From Mucilaginibacter sp. L196 (lineage in GTDB: Bacteria; Bacteroidota; Bacteroidia; Sphingobacteriales; Sphingobacteriaceae): DNA of 56,365 bases. Both the position numbers and the translations under genes were made by a program. Location of the stretch: contig NZ_LMUO01000019.1 of assembly GCF_009765905.1 (NCBI RefSeq), positions 53,928 to 110,292 of the forward strand. The letters run 5' to 3'. Positions 49,001-56,365 of this stretch are shown here, one piece after another (positions within the stretch are counted from its first letter, which is position 1; the number at the start of each line of letters is the position of its first letter). The notes below the pieces were generated by a model. It had not been told where the DNA came from. It searched no databases and worked only from the letters and a program-made list of their open reading frames with translations.

Positions 49001-49651
49001 CTATTTATCGCCTTGCTTTGGTTGTGGGCGAGCTCCACCATTGTTAGGTTTGCCAGTATTACCTGGGCGGGTTGGTGCCCCACTATTGCCTGGCGGACGA
49101 CCGCCATTGCCCGGTTTTTGAGGTTTATTACCATTGCCTGGTGGACGATCGCCATTACCCGGTTTTTCAGGTTTATTGCCTGGCGGACGGCCGCCGTTGC
49201 CCGGTTTCTCGGGTTTATTGACTGGTGGCTTAGGTTTAACCGGCGGGCGATATCCGGGTCTGTATCTAGGGTCACGGCTATCGCGAATAATAGATTGCCC
49301 TATGCGGCCACGGTAACTAGCATATCGACTATGATAATAACTGTGATTTAAATATGGATGAGGTTCATTTATAACCACTTTATATCCGTTATAAAGATTA
49401 TAGGTGCGATACATCGGCGGCAATATTGATGAATATATCCATTCGGTACCGCTTAAATAAATAAACTGCCTTGTAGGTACATAGTAGTAACAATCAATAT
49501 CGGGCAAATAGTAATATTGAACATAATTGTAGCCAACAGGGCCCCATCTTGGTTGGTTGCTAATGTTAAAACTGATACTTAACTGTGCGTCGGCTTGTTT
49601 AAAAAATAGTACACTAAACAGAAAGGTAAGTGCAAAAATTAATTTTCTCAT
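49001..49651 (-). CDS. Exported protein with Gly/Pro-rich repeat tail
   Basis: A 216-residue protein with a signal peptide ending KQADAQ|LS. Residues 23-118 form a Tyr-rich domain (YVQYYYLPDIDCYYYVPTRQFIYL) unlike any family I can name. The C-terminal third is repetitive: blocks of PEKPGNGGRPPGNK recur three to four times. It is probably periplasmic or surface-exposed, with a flexible tail. It lies head-to-head with the first of three tiny His-rich exported proteins at 49799. Confidence 0.75.
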   Translation of the reverse strand: MRKLIFALTFLFSVLFFKQADAQLSISFNISNQPRWGPVGYNYVQYYYLPDIDCYYYVPTRQFIYLSGTEWIYSSILPPMYRTYNLYNGYKVVINEPHPYLNHSYYHSRYASYRGRIGQSIIRDSRDPRYRPGYRPPVKPKPPVNKPEKPGNGGRPPGNKPEKPGNGDRPPGNGNKPQKPGNGGRPPGNSGAPTRPGNTGKPNNGGARPQPKQGDK

Positions 49652-49798
49652 TTTCTTAAGGTTAATGTGATAGTGTTGGTATTTAAATCTTTAATATAAA
49701 ATTTGCAATAATATTTCATATAACCTAATTGTGATTATAAGAAACAATTTGATAATTATATGGTTTATGTTATGATACCCCGGTAAAAACCACATACC

Positions 49799-49921
49799 AT
49801 GAAAAAGTATATAACAAGAATGATTGCACTGTTGCTATTAGCTTCAGCCATTTCAAGTTGCTCAGTTCAATACCGCCAACGCCATCACATGCATGACCAC
49901 GATCATGACATGAATCATTAG
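49799..49921 (+). CDS. Tiny His-rich lipoprotein
   Basis: A 40-residue protein. The signal peptide ends in a lipobox ISSC (C21), and the mature 20 residues are dominated by histidine and aspartate (HHMHDHDHDMNH). It is probably anchored in a membrane and may bind metal ions through its histidines; both points are inference. It is the first of three small tandem genes that share a leader-like architecture but is the most divergent of them. Confidence 0.65.
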   Translation: MKKYITRMIALLLLASAISSCSVQYRQRHHMHDHDHDMNH

Positions 49922-49969
49922 TAGTTAATAATACAAATACATTTATCTATATAAAAAAAACCACAAATC

Positions 49970-50143
49970 ATGAAGTACCTTAAATTAATGTTGCTTGCCT
50001 TAATTATGGCATTCACATTTGCAAGCGCACAAGCGCAAATTGTAGTAAGGGCGCGCGTTGGCGGCCCTGGTTATCATCATCGTCACTGGCATCATCGTCA
50101 CTGGCATCATCGCCACTGGCATCATCATTACCACAGATATTAG
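49970..50143 (+). CDS. Small exported His/Trp-rich protein, tandem copy 1
   Basis: A 57-residue protein whose first 22 residues (MKYLKLMLLALIMAFTFASAQAQ) form a signal peptide. The mature part is a repetitive H-rich tail: the HRHWHH unit occurs three times in a row at DNA level (a 15-bp direct repeat), followed by HYHRY. It shares its leader with the next gene at 50180, of which it is clearly a duplicate. The role is unknown; metal binding is plausible. Confidence 0.65.
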   Translation: MKYLKLMLLALIMAFTFASAQAQIVVRARVGGPGYHHRHWHHRHWHHRHWHHHYHRY

Positions 50144-50179
50144 TTAATAATTGATCAACAATCACAAAAAACATAAATT

Positions 50180-50356
50180 ATGAAGTACCTTAAATTAATG
50201 TTGTTTGCCGTAATTATGGCATTCACTTTTGGAAGCAGCGCAGATGCGCAAGTTCGTGTTAAAGTAGGCATAGGCCCATATTTTCATAATGGCCGTCATT
50301 ACCATCATCGCACAGCATACATGCGCCATCACCACAGATACTATCGTTACTATTAG
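50180..50356 (+). CDS. Small exported His-rich protein, tandem copy 2
   Basis: A 58-residue protein with a signal peptide almost identical to that of the gene at 49970 (MKYLKLMLFAVIMAFTFGSSADAQ). The mature part is rich in His, Arg and Tyr (FHNGRHYHHRTAYMRHHHRYYRYY) but lacks the HRHWHH unit. The DNA before both starts is similar, so the pair arose by tandem duplication. A terminator follows immediately. Confidence 0.65.
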   Translation: MKYLKLMLFAVIMAFTFGSSADAQVRVKVGIGPYFHNGRHYHHRTAYMRHHHRYYRYY

Positions 50357-50362
50357 TAACAT

Positions 50363-50393
50363 TAAGCCCCGCAATTATGCGGGGCTTTTTTTT
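50363..50393 (+). terminator. Rho-independent terminator after the His-rich genes
   Basis: AAGCCCCGC pairs with GCGGGGCTT across an AATTAT loop, followed by a T-run. It closes the small His-rich gene cluster. Confidence 0.9.
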
Positions 50394-50473
50394 GACTTTT
50401 AAATGAGTGTCAGGTAATATTTTACGCGGTAATTGCCTTTGCTTTTTTAAATTGCAGACTTATAAGTTTTAAT

Positions 50474-51739
50474 ATGCATAGAGGTGGTTTTTTAACAGTT
50501 TTTTTAATTATAGCAGCTATCACCCTGGTGTTTGACTGGTATGTGTTTTCGGGATTGAAAACATTTACTAATGACTGGCAATCCACAAAAGCAAGGCAAA
50601 TTGTGCTTTGGGGGTATTTGATCATCTCTGTTGGTGTAACCATCCTTTTTGTTTCCGGATTTGGTAGTTTCAGCCACGCCCGTGGGATGACACCGTATCA
50701 CGAGTATATGCTGAGCTTATTTATTACATTTTTTATAACAAAACTTGTTTTCGTTATTGTGCTGTCTTTGGGCGATCTGGGGCGTTTTATATACGGAATA
50801 GGTAATTCAATAACCAATCACAACGGAAAACATACTGAGCCATTTTTTCCATCGAGAAGAAAATTTATAAGCGAGCTGGCTATTTTACTGGCGGCATTTC
50901 CGTTTACCAGTTTTATTTACGCCATGGTAAGGGGTAAGTATGATTATAAAGTACACCGCGAAACTATTTATTTTGACGGACTGCCCGAAGCTTTTGACGG
51001 CTTTACCATCACCCAAATATCTGATATACACTCCGGTAGTTTTGATAATACCGCGGCAGTGCAACGAGGAATTGATTTAGCAAATGCCCAAAAAAGCGAT
51101 CTGTTTGTTTTTACTGGTGATTTGGTGAACAATGCGGCCTGGGAAATTGAGCAATATATCCCCAACTTTAAACAACTGAAGGCGCCCTACGGCCAATATT
51201 CTATTTTAGGTAACCATGATTATGGTGATTATATACAATGGGATAATGAAGACGAAAAAGCCGCTAATTTAGATAAGCTGAAACAGCATCATAAAGAGTT
51301 AGGTTACAGCCTGTTGCTGGATGAAAGTGTAGAGCTGGAAAAAGACGGGCAAAAAATATCATTAATAGGTGTGCAAAACTGGGGCAGGGGATTTATACAG
51401 ATAGGCGATTTGGATAAAGCACTTAAGGGTGTTGATGAAAATGCATTTAAAATACTACTATCGCACGACCCAACACATTGGGAGGATAAAGTACGTTTTA
51501 ATACAACCAATATCGATCTGACATTAGCCGGCCATACACACGGCGCGCAATTTGGTGTTGAAACCGCAGGCTTTAGATGGAGCCCGGTGCAATATCGCTA
51601 TCTTGACTGGGCTGGTTTGGCGCATCACAATAAACGTTATTTATATGTAAACAGAGGGTTTGGCTTTTTAGCTTTCTCGGGCCGGTTAGGTATTTGGCCG
51701 GAGGTTACTGTAATTACTTTGAAGAGAAAAGTAGCGTAG
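50474..51739 (+). CDS. Membrane-anchored metallophosphoesterase
   Basis: A 421-residue protein. The N-terminal ~150 residues hold four predicted membrane helices (for example FLTVFLIIAAITLVFDWYVF). The C-terminal domain is a calcineurin-like phosphoesterase with TQISDIHSGSF, VFTGDLVNNA, LGNHDYGD, LLSHDPTHW and LAGHTHGAQFG, i.e. the complete set of metal-ligand motifs. The layout matches YkuE/Cdc1-like enzymes that act on lipid-linked or cell-envelope phosphates. The substrate is unknown. It is a single rightward gene. Confidence 0.93.
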   Translation: MHRGGFLTVFLIIAAITLVFDWYVFSGLKTFTNDWQSTKARQIVLWGYLIISVGVTILFVSGFGSFSHARGMTPYHEYMLSLFITFFITKLVFVIVLSLGDLGRFIYGIGNSITNHNGKHTEPFFPSRRKFISELAILLAAFPFTSFIYAMVRGKYDYKVHRETIYFDGLPEAFDGFTITQISDIHSGSFDNTAAVQRGIDLANAQKSDLFVFTGDLVNNAAWEIEQYIPNFKQLKAPYGQYSILGNHDYGDYIQWDNEDEKAANLDKLKQHHKELGYSLLLDESVELEKDGQKISLIGVQNWGRGFIQIGDLDKALKGVDENAFKILLSHDPTHWEDKVRFNTTNIDLTLAGHTHGAQFGVETAGFRWSPVQYRYLDWAGLAHHNKRYLYVNRGFGFLAFSGRLGIWPEVTVITLKRKVA

Positions 51740-51863
51740 TTTGCTCTTCTTGTAAGACTTAGTTTTTAAAACTTCGTAAGTCTCTTTCTCATGTCAATGA
51801 CAAAATAGAATACTTCAAACAAATTCTTACCCGGATGCTTATTTATATCAAAGAGCATCAATC

Positions 51864-52091
51864 ATGGCAATTCAACATATAAAAACAATAGGCGTAAAAC
51901 CCGCTACAGAAACAAAAAAAGGGACTTACTTAACCAAGGATAATTGGGAAGTAATGAAGCCTTTTGTACATTTTGCTTTTAAAGCGATTACTGTGATCGG
52001 TTCAGTAATGTTTGCCATTGTAAAGATGATACCCAAGGCTTTGGAACATAAACCAGCGGAACGGAAGAATGATAAGATTATAGAAATATAA
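51864..52091 (+). CDS. Small single-span membrane protein
   Basis: A 75-residue protein with a charged N-terminus, one hydrophobic segment near residues 36-56 (HFAFKAITVIGSVMFAIVKMI), and a basic C-terminal tail. I recognise no family. A good start codon spaced after an AT-rich leader, and no longer frame across it, support it as real. It sits alone between the phosphoesterase and a palindromic repeat. Confidence 0.55.
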   Translation: MAIQHIKTIGVKPATETKKGTYLTKDNWEVMKPFVHFAFKAITVIGSVMFAIVKMIPKALEHKPAERKNDKIIEI

Positions 52092-52095
52092 TATT

Positions 52096-52186
52096 TTGTC
52101 ATCTCGACCGGAGGGAGAGATCTTCTATAAATTGCTATCGCACCATGTAAGTCGAAGAAGATTTCTCCCTCCCGTCGAAATGACAA
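52096..52186. repeat. Palindromic intergenic repeat (TTGTCATCTCGACCGGAGGGAG...)
   Basis: Ends TTGTCAT/ATGACAA flank inner arms TCGACCGGAGGGAGAGATCTTC/GAAGATTTCTCCCTCCCGTCGA, making a long hairpin of about 90 bp. It is the same general type as 42377-42461 and lies between two convergent genes. Confidence 0.85.
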
Positions 52187-52198
52187 GACGTAGAAGAA

Positions 52199-53953
52199 TT
52201 ATAAATTCTTAGCCAACTTTTCCAACATCTCAGCAGGTACTTTTTGGAAATCAAGCACCAGGAAACCATCTAAACAATCAGCAAATTTTGGGTCGATGTT
52301 GAAGCAGATGATATTGGCGTTTAGCGCGATGTATTGCCTTAATAATACAGGAACCTTCATGCTGCGGGTTTCTACCTCAGAGATAATATCGTCCAGGTTT
52401 TTAAAGCTATCCTCGCCGGCCATTAGCATATCGGCATCAATTTTCGAGAAATCAACTTTGAATTTTCTGCGTGGTTTTACATATTGCGCCATTTCATGGT
52501 CGAAATGGTTACGGTTGATATAATCTACGATCAGTGATTTTGAAAACTTAGAAAACGAATTGCTAATACTTACAGGGCCAATCAGGTAACGATAGCGCGG
52601 GTTGTCAATTAAAAACTTGAATATACCTTTCCATAATAAAAATAATGGAAGTGGTTTTTGCTGGTATTCTTTACGGATGAATGAGCGGCCCAGTTCGATG
52701 CTTTTTCTCAATACAGGCATTAACTGTTCTTTTATTTTAAACAGTTCGTTCAAATAAAACCCATTTTTACCCTGACTATAAAATATCTCATCGCCCAAAC
52801 CAATGCGGTAGGCTCCTACTATTAACTTTGCTTCAGTATCCCAAATAAACAGGTGGTGATAATAAATATCATATTCATCTAAATCGACACTTTTATTAGT
52901 ACCCTCGCCAATCTCGCGGAAAGTGATCTCGCGTAAGCGGCCAATCTCTCTTATAACATTAGGAATAACCGATGTAGGTGCAATAAATACTTCGTAGTTT
53001 TTCTCCTGCCATGCACGGTAAGTATCGCGCAGCGGTTCAATTTCTTTTTCCAGTATCGCGCTATCCATTTCAGGTGCAAAGGCTTCAGGCAGTTTCTTTA
53101 TTTTGAAAAGATTACGCGGGTTGAACAGCTTTTTCTCTTCCTCTAAACCGGTACCTAAAGCATAGGTACGTGCCCTTAAAAAACTAAGCAGTTTAGTGCT
53201 GTTATTATATTCAGGATAATCTGCAATGTTGATGGGTTTACCAATGCGCAGCTTTATGGTTTGGCCCTGTTTATTAAACAGTTCCGATGGCAGTTTGGCA
53301 GTACGCAGGGCAGGGTGTATCATGCTCAATAAATTGAACAGCAAGCCGTTGTTGCCATGGAAATATACAGGCACAACCGGTGTTTTTGCTTTAGCGATGA
53401 TCTTGCCCACAACCGGATGCCATAAGCGGTCCGTTACCTGCTGCGATTCCATATCAAAAGTAGATACCTCGCCAGCAGGGAAAATACCAATCGGTGTACC
53501 CTGATTTAGTAGCTCTAAAGTGTTTTTTAAACCGCTGATACTTGATGAATGCTCTATATTTTCAAACGGGTTTACCGCTATAAAGTAATCGCTTAGGTTA
53601 GGGATTTTTTTAAGCAGGAAATTGGCCATCAGTTTGGCATCAGGCCTCACTGTTAATAGCATTTTTAATAATACTAGTCCTTCTATACCACCATAAGGGT
53701 GATTAGCAATGGCTATAAAACTACCTTCTTTGGGTATGTTTCTCAGGTCTCTTTCGTCAAACTCAATCTCAACACCGCAACCGGCTAAAATAGCATCAAT
53801 AAACTCGATACCGTTTTTGTGCTGTGCCTGGGCAAACACTTCGTTTACCTGGTTTATTTTCATTACTTCCATTAATAAAGCAGCCAGGCCGGGCATCTTT
53901 AGCTTATCTAATTTAGTGGCTTTGGCAAACTCTTCGGTGGTTATAATTTTCAT
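52199..53953 (-). CDS. Bifunctional acyltransferase, OlsF-like (PlsC-like plus GNAT-like halves)
   Basis: A 584-residue protein of two halves. Residues ~70-260 look like a PlsC-type acyltransferase, with AIANHPYGGIEGLVLL in place of the usual HX4D (the acidic residue is one position later), and IGIFPAGEVSTF. Residues ~320-490 look like an OlsB-type N-acyltransferase of the GNAT-like fold (RLREITFREIGEGTNKSVDLDEYDIYYHHLFIWD, IVGAYRIGLGD, ELGRSFIRKEYQQ). Such fusions make ornithine- or glycine-type aminolipids. The product lipid cannot be told from sequence. It is one leftward gene. Confidence 0.8.
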   Translation of the reverse strand: MKIITTEEFAKATKLDKLKMPGLAALLMEVMKINQVNEVFAQAQHKNGIEFIDAILAGCGVEIEFDERDLRNIPKEGSFIAIANHPYGGIEGLVLLKMLLTVRPDAKLMANFLLKKIPNLSDYFIAVNPFENIEHSSSISGLKNTLELLNQGTPIGIFPAGEVSTFDMESQQVTDRLWHPVVGKIIAKAKTPVVPVYFHGNNGLLFNLLSMIHPALRTAKLPSELFNKQGQTIKLRIGKPINIADYPEYNNSTKLLSFLRARTYALGTGLEEEKKLFNPRNLFKIKKLPEAFAPEMDSAILEKEIEPLRDTYRAWQEKNYEVFIAPTSVIPNVIREIGRLREITFREIGEGTNKSVDLDEYDIYYHHLFIWDTEAKLIVGAYRIGLGDEIFYSQGKNGFYLNELFKIKEQLMPVLRKSIELGRSFIRKEYQQKPLPLFLLWKGIFKFLIDNPRYRYLIGPVSISNSFSKFSKSLIVDYINRNHFDHEMAQYVKPRRKFKVDFSKIDADMLMAGEDSFKNLDDIISEVETRSMKVPVLLRQYIALNANIICFNIDPKFADCLDGFLVLDFQKVPAEMLEKLAKNL

Positions 53954-54029
53954 TAGTATTTTAAAAGATGTTGTTTTGGGGTAAAAAATATTCCAAATTT
54001 ATTTAATTTAACCGGGTATTAAAACCTGA

Positions 54030-54698
54030 ATGAAATCTCAATTTAAAAATTACTTCGCTATAACTAAAAAACAATGGAACGGAATGGTAGTGCTGGTTGT
54101 ACTTATATTATTAGTACTGGCTGCCCCTTATGTATACCAGCGTTTCCGCAAAGATACTATAATTAACTTTAGTGGCTTTGATGCGGCGGTTGTCCAGTTA
54201 AGCAAGGCGCAAAAGACCGATAGCATAGCTGCTACTAAAACTCCTGTATACAATAATGAACATGTAAAAGCTTACATAAGTAACAAGCTAAAGCCCGGTG
54301 CAACTATCGAGCTAAACGCTGCTGATTCTGCACAGCTAACTACCGTACGTGGTATAGGTGCTTCATTTGCTATCCGCATCATCCGTTACCGTAACCGGAT
54401 AGGCGGCTTTTATAATAAGGAGCAATTAATGGAAGTGTACGAACTTGATTCTACTAAATACGCCGAGATAAAAGACCAGCTAACGGTTAATCCATCGGCT
54501 GTAATTAAAGTAAATATCAATACCATTTCTTTTGCATCCTTGCGGCAAAGCCCATACCTTAGCTACAAGCAAGCCAGTGCTCTTATTGAGTACAGGACTC
54601 AGCACGGCAACTATAATTCGATTGATGATATAGGCAACGTGGCCATTATAACGCCCGATGTACTGCACAAGATTGAACCCTACATAAAATTTAAATGA
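54030..54698 (+). CDS. Membrane-anchored helix-hairpin-helix (ComEA-like) protein
   Basis: A 222-residue protein with one N-terminal membrane helix (about residues 19-36), then two helix-hairpin-helix units. The first is NAADSAQLTTVRGIGASFAIRIIRYRNRIGGF and the second NINTISFASLRQSPYLSYKQASALIEYRTQHGNY. This is the pattern of ComEA-type DNA-binding proteins in the cell envelope. It overlaps the apt start by 4 nt, so it is co-transcribed with apt. A DNA-uptake role would need partner genes that are not present here. Confidence 0.85.
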   Translation: MKSQFKNYFAITKKQWNGMVVLVVLILLVLAAPYVYQRFRKDTIINFSGFDAAVVQLSKAQKTDSIAATKTPVYNNEHVKAYISNKLKPGATIELNAADSAQLTTVRGIGASFAIRIIRYRNRIGGFYNKEQLMEVYELDSTKYAEIKDQLTVNPSAVIKVNINTISFASLRQSPYLSYKQASALIEYRTQHGNYNSIDDIGNVAIITPDVLHKIEPYIKFK

Positions 54699-55222
54699 TA
54701 GCACAGCAGATAAAAGCAGCCATACGCGATATACCGGATTTCCCTAAGCCCGGCATTATTTTTAAGGATATTACCCCGATTTTAAAAGATCCCGCCCTGT
54801 GTGAGCGCATAGTGGATGTGTTCGCCGTGAAGCTGGCCGGTACTAAAATAGACGTGGTAGCAGGTGTGGAAAGTCGCGGGTTTTTGTTTGGGTTGATGCT
54901 GGCTATTCGGCTTGGTGTTCCCTTCGTGCCGGTACGCAAAGCAGGTAAGCTGCCACACACTGTAAAGCAAAAAGTTTACGAACTGGAGTACGGTACCGCC
55001 ACCATCGAAATGCATATCGATGCCATCAAACCCGGTCAGCATGTACTAATACACGACGACCTGCTGGCTACCGGTGGCACCGTAACCGCTGCCAGTGAGC
55101 TGATACAGGAACTCGGCGGAATAGTGAGCGGTTTTAGCTTCGTGGTTGGTTTAGGCTTTTTAGGTGGCAAGGAAAAGATCACCCCGATCAGCGATAATAT
55201 AATAGTACTGGCGGAATATTAA
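54695..55222 (+). CDS. apt: Adenine phosphoribosyltransferase
   Basis: A 175-residue purine salvage enzyme that makes AMP from adenine and PRPP. Motifs include FPKPGIIFKDITPILKDP (family start), GVESRGFLFG, VPVRKAGKLPHTV and the PRPP-binding loop VLIHDDLLATGGTVTAASEL. Length matches the family. It overlaps the upstream HhH-protein gene by 4 nt. Repeat copy C starts 9 nt after its stop. Confidence 0.96.
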   Translation: MIAQQIKAAIRDIPDFPKPGIIFKDITPILKDPALCERIVDVFAVKLAGTKIDVVAGVESRGFLFGLMLAIRLGVPFVPVRKAGKLPHTVKQKVYELEYGTATIEMHIDAIKPGQHVLIHDDLLATGGTVTAASELIQELGGIVSGFSFVVGLGFLGGKEKITPISDNIIVLAEY

Positions 55223-55231
55223 CCGCCCGTA

Positions 55232-55497
55232 CTGTACCACGGCACAGATGAAACAAGTGGTACAGTTGGTACACTTTTGGCCCCAAAAAGTGCCATTTTG
55301 TACCCAAAAACAGCGTTATTAGATTAAGAAAATGCTATTTTGAGGGCTAAAAATGCTCAAAAAAACTCGTTTTTCGACTGTTTTTTGCACTTTTTTGGAC
55401 AAAAAACCATCATTTTTATCAATTTTTTAATGGCTTTTGAGATGCTTTTGAATGATTTTGGCGAGTTTTCGTGCGGTTTTTGTTCCATAATGAAACA
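55232..55497 (+). repeat. Phased A/T-tract repeat element, copy C
   Basis: The head CTGTACC (55232-55238), TGAAACA, TGGTACA and TTGGTACACTTTT is followed by about 20 A- or T-runs between 55275 and 55481. Counted by hand, the mean spacing of their centres is about 10.7 bp (range 9-12.5). The distal end is a second TGAAACA (55491-55497). Same orientation as apt. See copies A and B. The bases between the tracts are different from those copies, so only head and phasing are conserved. Confidence 0.85.
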
Positions 55498-55500
55498 TGT

Positions 55501-56365
55501 TTAAAGCGTTTGTCATGCTGAGGAACGAAGTATCTATCCGCGAATCTGCAAGTGGGTGAGCCTAATGGATAGATTCTTCACTGCGTTCAGAATGACAAAG
55601 AGAATTTAAAGCGTTTGTCATGCTGAGGAACGAAGCATCTATCCGCGAATCTGCAAGTGGTGAGCCTAATCGATAGATTCTTCACTGCGTTCAGAATGAC
55701 AAAGAGAATTTAAAGCGTTTGTCATGCTGAGGAACGAAGCATCTATCCGCGAATCTGCAAGAGGTGAGCCTATCGATAGATTCTTCACTGCGTTCAGAAT
55801 GACAAAGAGAATTTAAAGCGTTTGTCATGCTGAGGAACGAAGCATCTATCCGCGAATCTGCAAGGGGTGAGCCTAATCGGTAGATTCTTCACTGCGTTCA
55901 GCATGACAAAGAGAATTTAAAGCGTTTGTCATGCTGAGGAACGAAGCATCTATCCGCGAACCTGCAAGGGGTGAGCCTAATCGATAGATTCTTCACTGCG
56001 TTCAGCATGACAAAGAGAATTTAAAGCGTTTGTCATGCTGAGGAACGAAGCATCTATCCGCGAACCTGCAAGTGGTGAGCCTAATCGATAGATTCTTCAC
56101 TGCGTTCAGCATGACAAAGAGAATTTAAAAGCGTTTGTCATGCTGAGGAACGAAGCATCTATCCGCGAATCTGCAAGAGGTGAGCCTATCGATAGATTCT
56201 TCACTGCGTTCAGAATGACAAAGAGAATTTAAAGCGTTTGTCATGCTGAGGAACGAAGCATCTATCCGCGAACCTGCAAGGGGTGAGCCTAATCGGTAGA
56301 TTCTTCACTGCGTTCAGCATGACAAAGAGAATTTAAAGCGTTTGTCATGCTGAGGAACGAAGCAT
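55501..56365. repeat. Tandem array of about 104-bp units, eight full plus a partial ninth
   Basis: Units start at 55501, 55606, 55710, 55813, 55917, 56021, 56125, 56229 and 56333, so the period is 103-105 bp; the last runs off the window. Each unit has TTTGTCATGCTGAGGAACGA at one end and CTGCGTTCAGCATGACAAAG at the other, so a single unit folds into a long hairpin. Sequence differences are few and mostly in the loop (GGTGAGCCTAATCGATAG versus variants). This is an amplified REP-like palindrome, not a CRISPR array, because the spacer-like part is also repeated. Confidence 0.9.

Noticed and set aside
55501..56365. The 104-bp array considered as a CRISPR array or a coding repeat.
   Set aside because: The whole unit, including the would-be spacer, is repeated, each unit is self-complementary, and no long frame runs through it.

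Overview
The window looks like a chromosomal segment of a Bacteroidota bacterium of the Sphingobacteriaceae type (Mucilaginibacter/Pedobacter-like). Support for this comes from a large secreted subtilase with a type IX secretion C-terminal domain, a -7 element of TAnnTTTG type, many SusD-free outer-membrane barrel proteins, a DUF6428-containing ars operon, and dense intergenic palindromic repeats. The assignment is inferred from gene content and style, not from a marker gene. No rRNA, complete tRNA, prophage, transposase or CRISPR array is visible.

Layout. 1-5.3 kb: a truncated paralogue fragment and palindromic repeat, an outer-membrane protein and a GT39-type glycosyltransferase, a DinB-like protein bracketed by a 36-bp direct repeat, and an aldo/keto reductase followed by the first copy of an unusual repeat. 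5.3-9.5 kb: the 2-oxoglutarate dehydrogenase genes sucA-sucB. 9.5-16.8 kb: two photolyase/cryptochrome-family genes, a TetR-like regulator, a HAD phosphatase, an ABC1 kinase, a Dabb protein and an SDR epimerase. 16.8-25.4 kb: two FKBP lipoproteins, MarR, gamma-glutamyltransferase, a small barrel protein, the second copy of the unusual repeat and the 1242-residue subtilase. 25.5-33.2 kb: a phosphate-acquisition block (DUF47 protein, porin, pstS-pstC-pstA-pstB-phoU). 33.2-35.7 kb: an arsenic operon (arsR, DUF6428, arsC, acr3). 35.7-48.9 kb: mixed housekeeping and accessory genes (HAD, SnoaL-like, ROK, YceI, APC permease, MFS, MarC, RsmB-like methyltransferase, binding-protein-like lipoprotein, guaA, barrel protein, FkbM, Ada-like). 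49-50.4 kb: a Gly/Pro-rich secreted protein next to three very small exported His-rich proteins. 50.4-55.2 kb: metallophosphoesterase, a small membrane protein, a fused acyltransferase of OlsF type, a helix-hairpin-helix protein and apt. 55.2-56.4 kb: the third copy of the unusual repeat and a 104-bp tandem array running off the window.

The most striking observation is non-coding. Three loci (about 3645-3910, 21376-21629 and 55232-55497) carry the same short head (CTGTACC...TGAAACA...GGTACACTTTT). In each, the head lies 9-51 nt downstream of a stop codon and in the same orientation as that gene. It is followed by about 180-210 bp in which 17-20 short A- or T-runs recur every 10.6-10.7 bp, while the bases between the runs are not conserved. 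This is helically phased A-tract DNA, predicted to be strongly curved, and it forms a dispersed repeat family that I cannot match to a named element.

How the genes work together: the pst block forms a complete high-affinity phosphate uptake system, with an outer-membrane porin and two PhoU-like regulators. Three TTAAT repeats at exact 11-bp spacing sit in the divergent promoter region. The ars genes form a classical efflux/reduction operon with a near-palindromic operator before arsR and again inside the operon. The two photolyase-family proteins and the Ada-like protein suggest a strong light/alkylation damage response.
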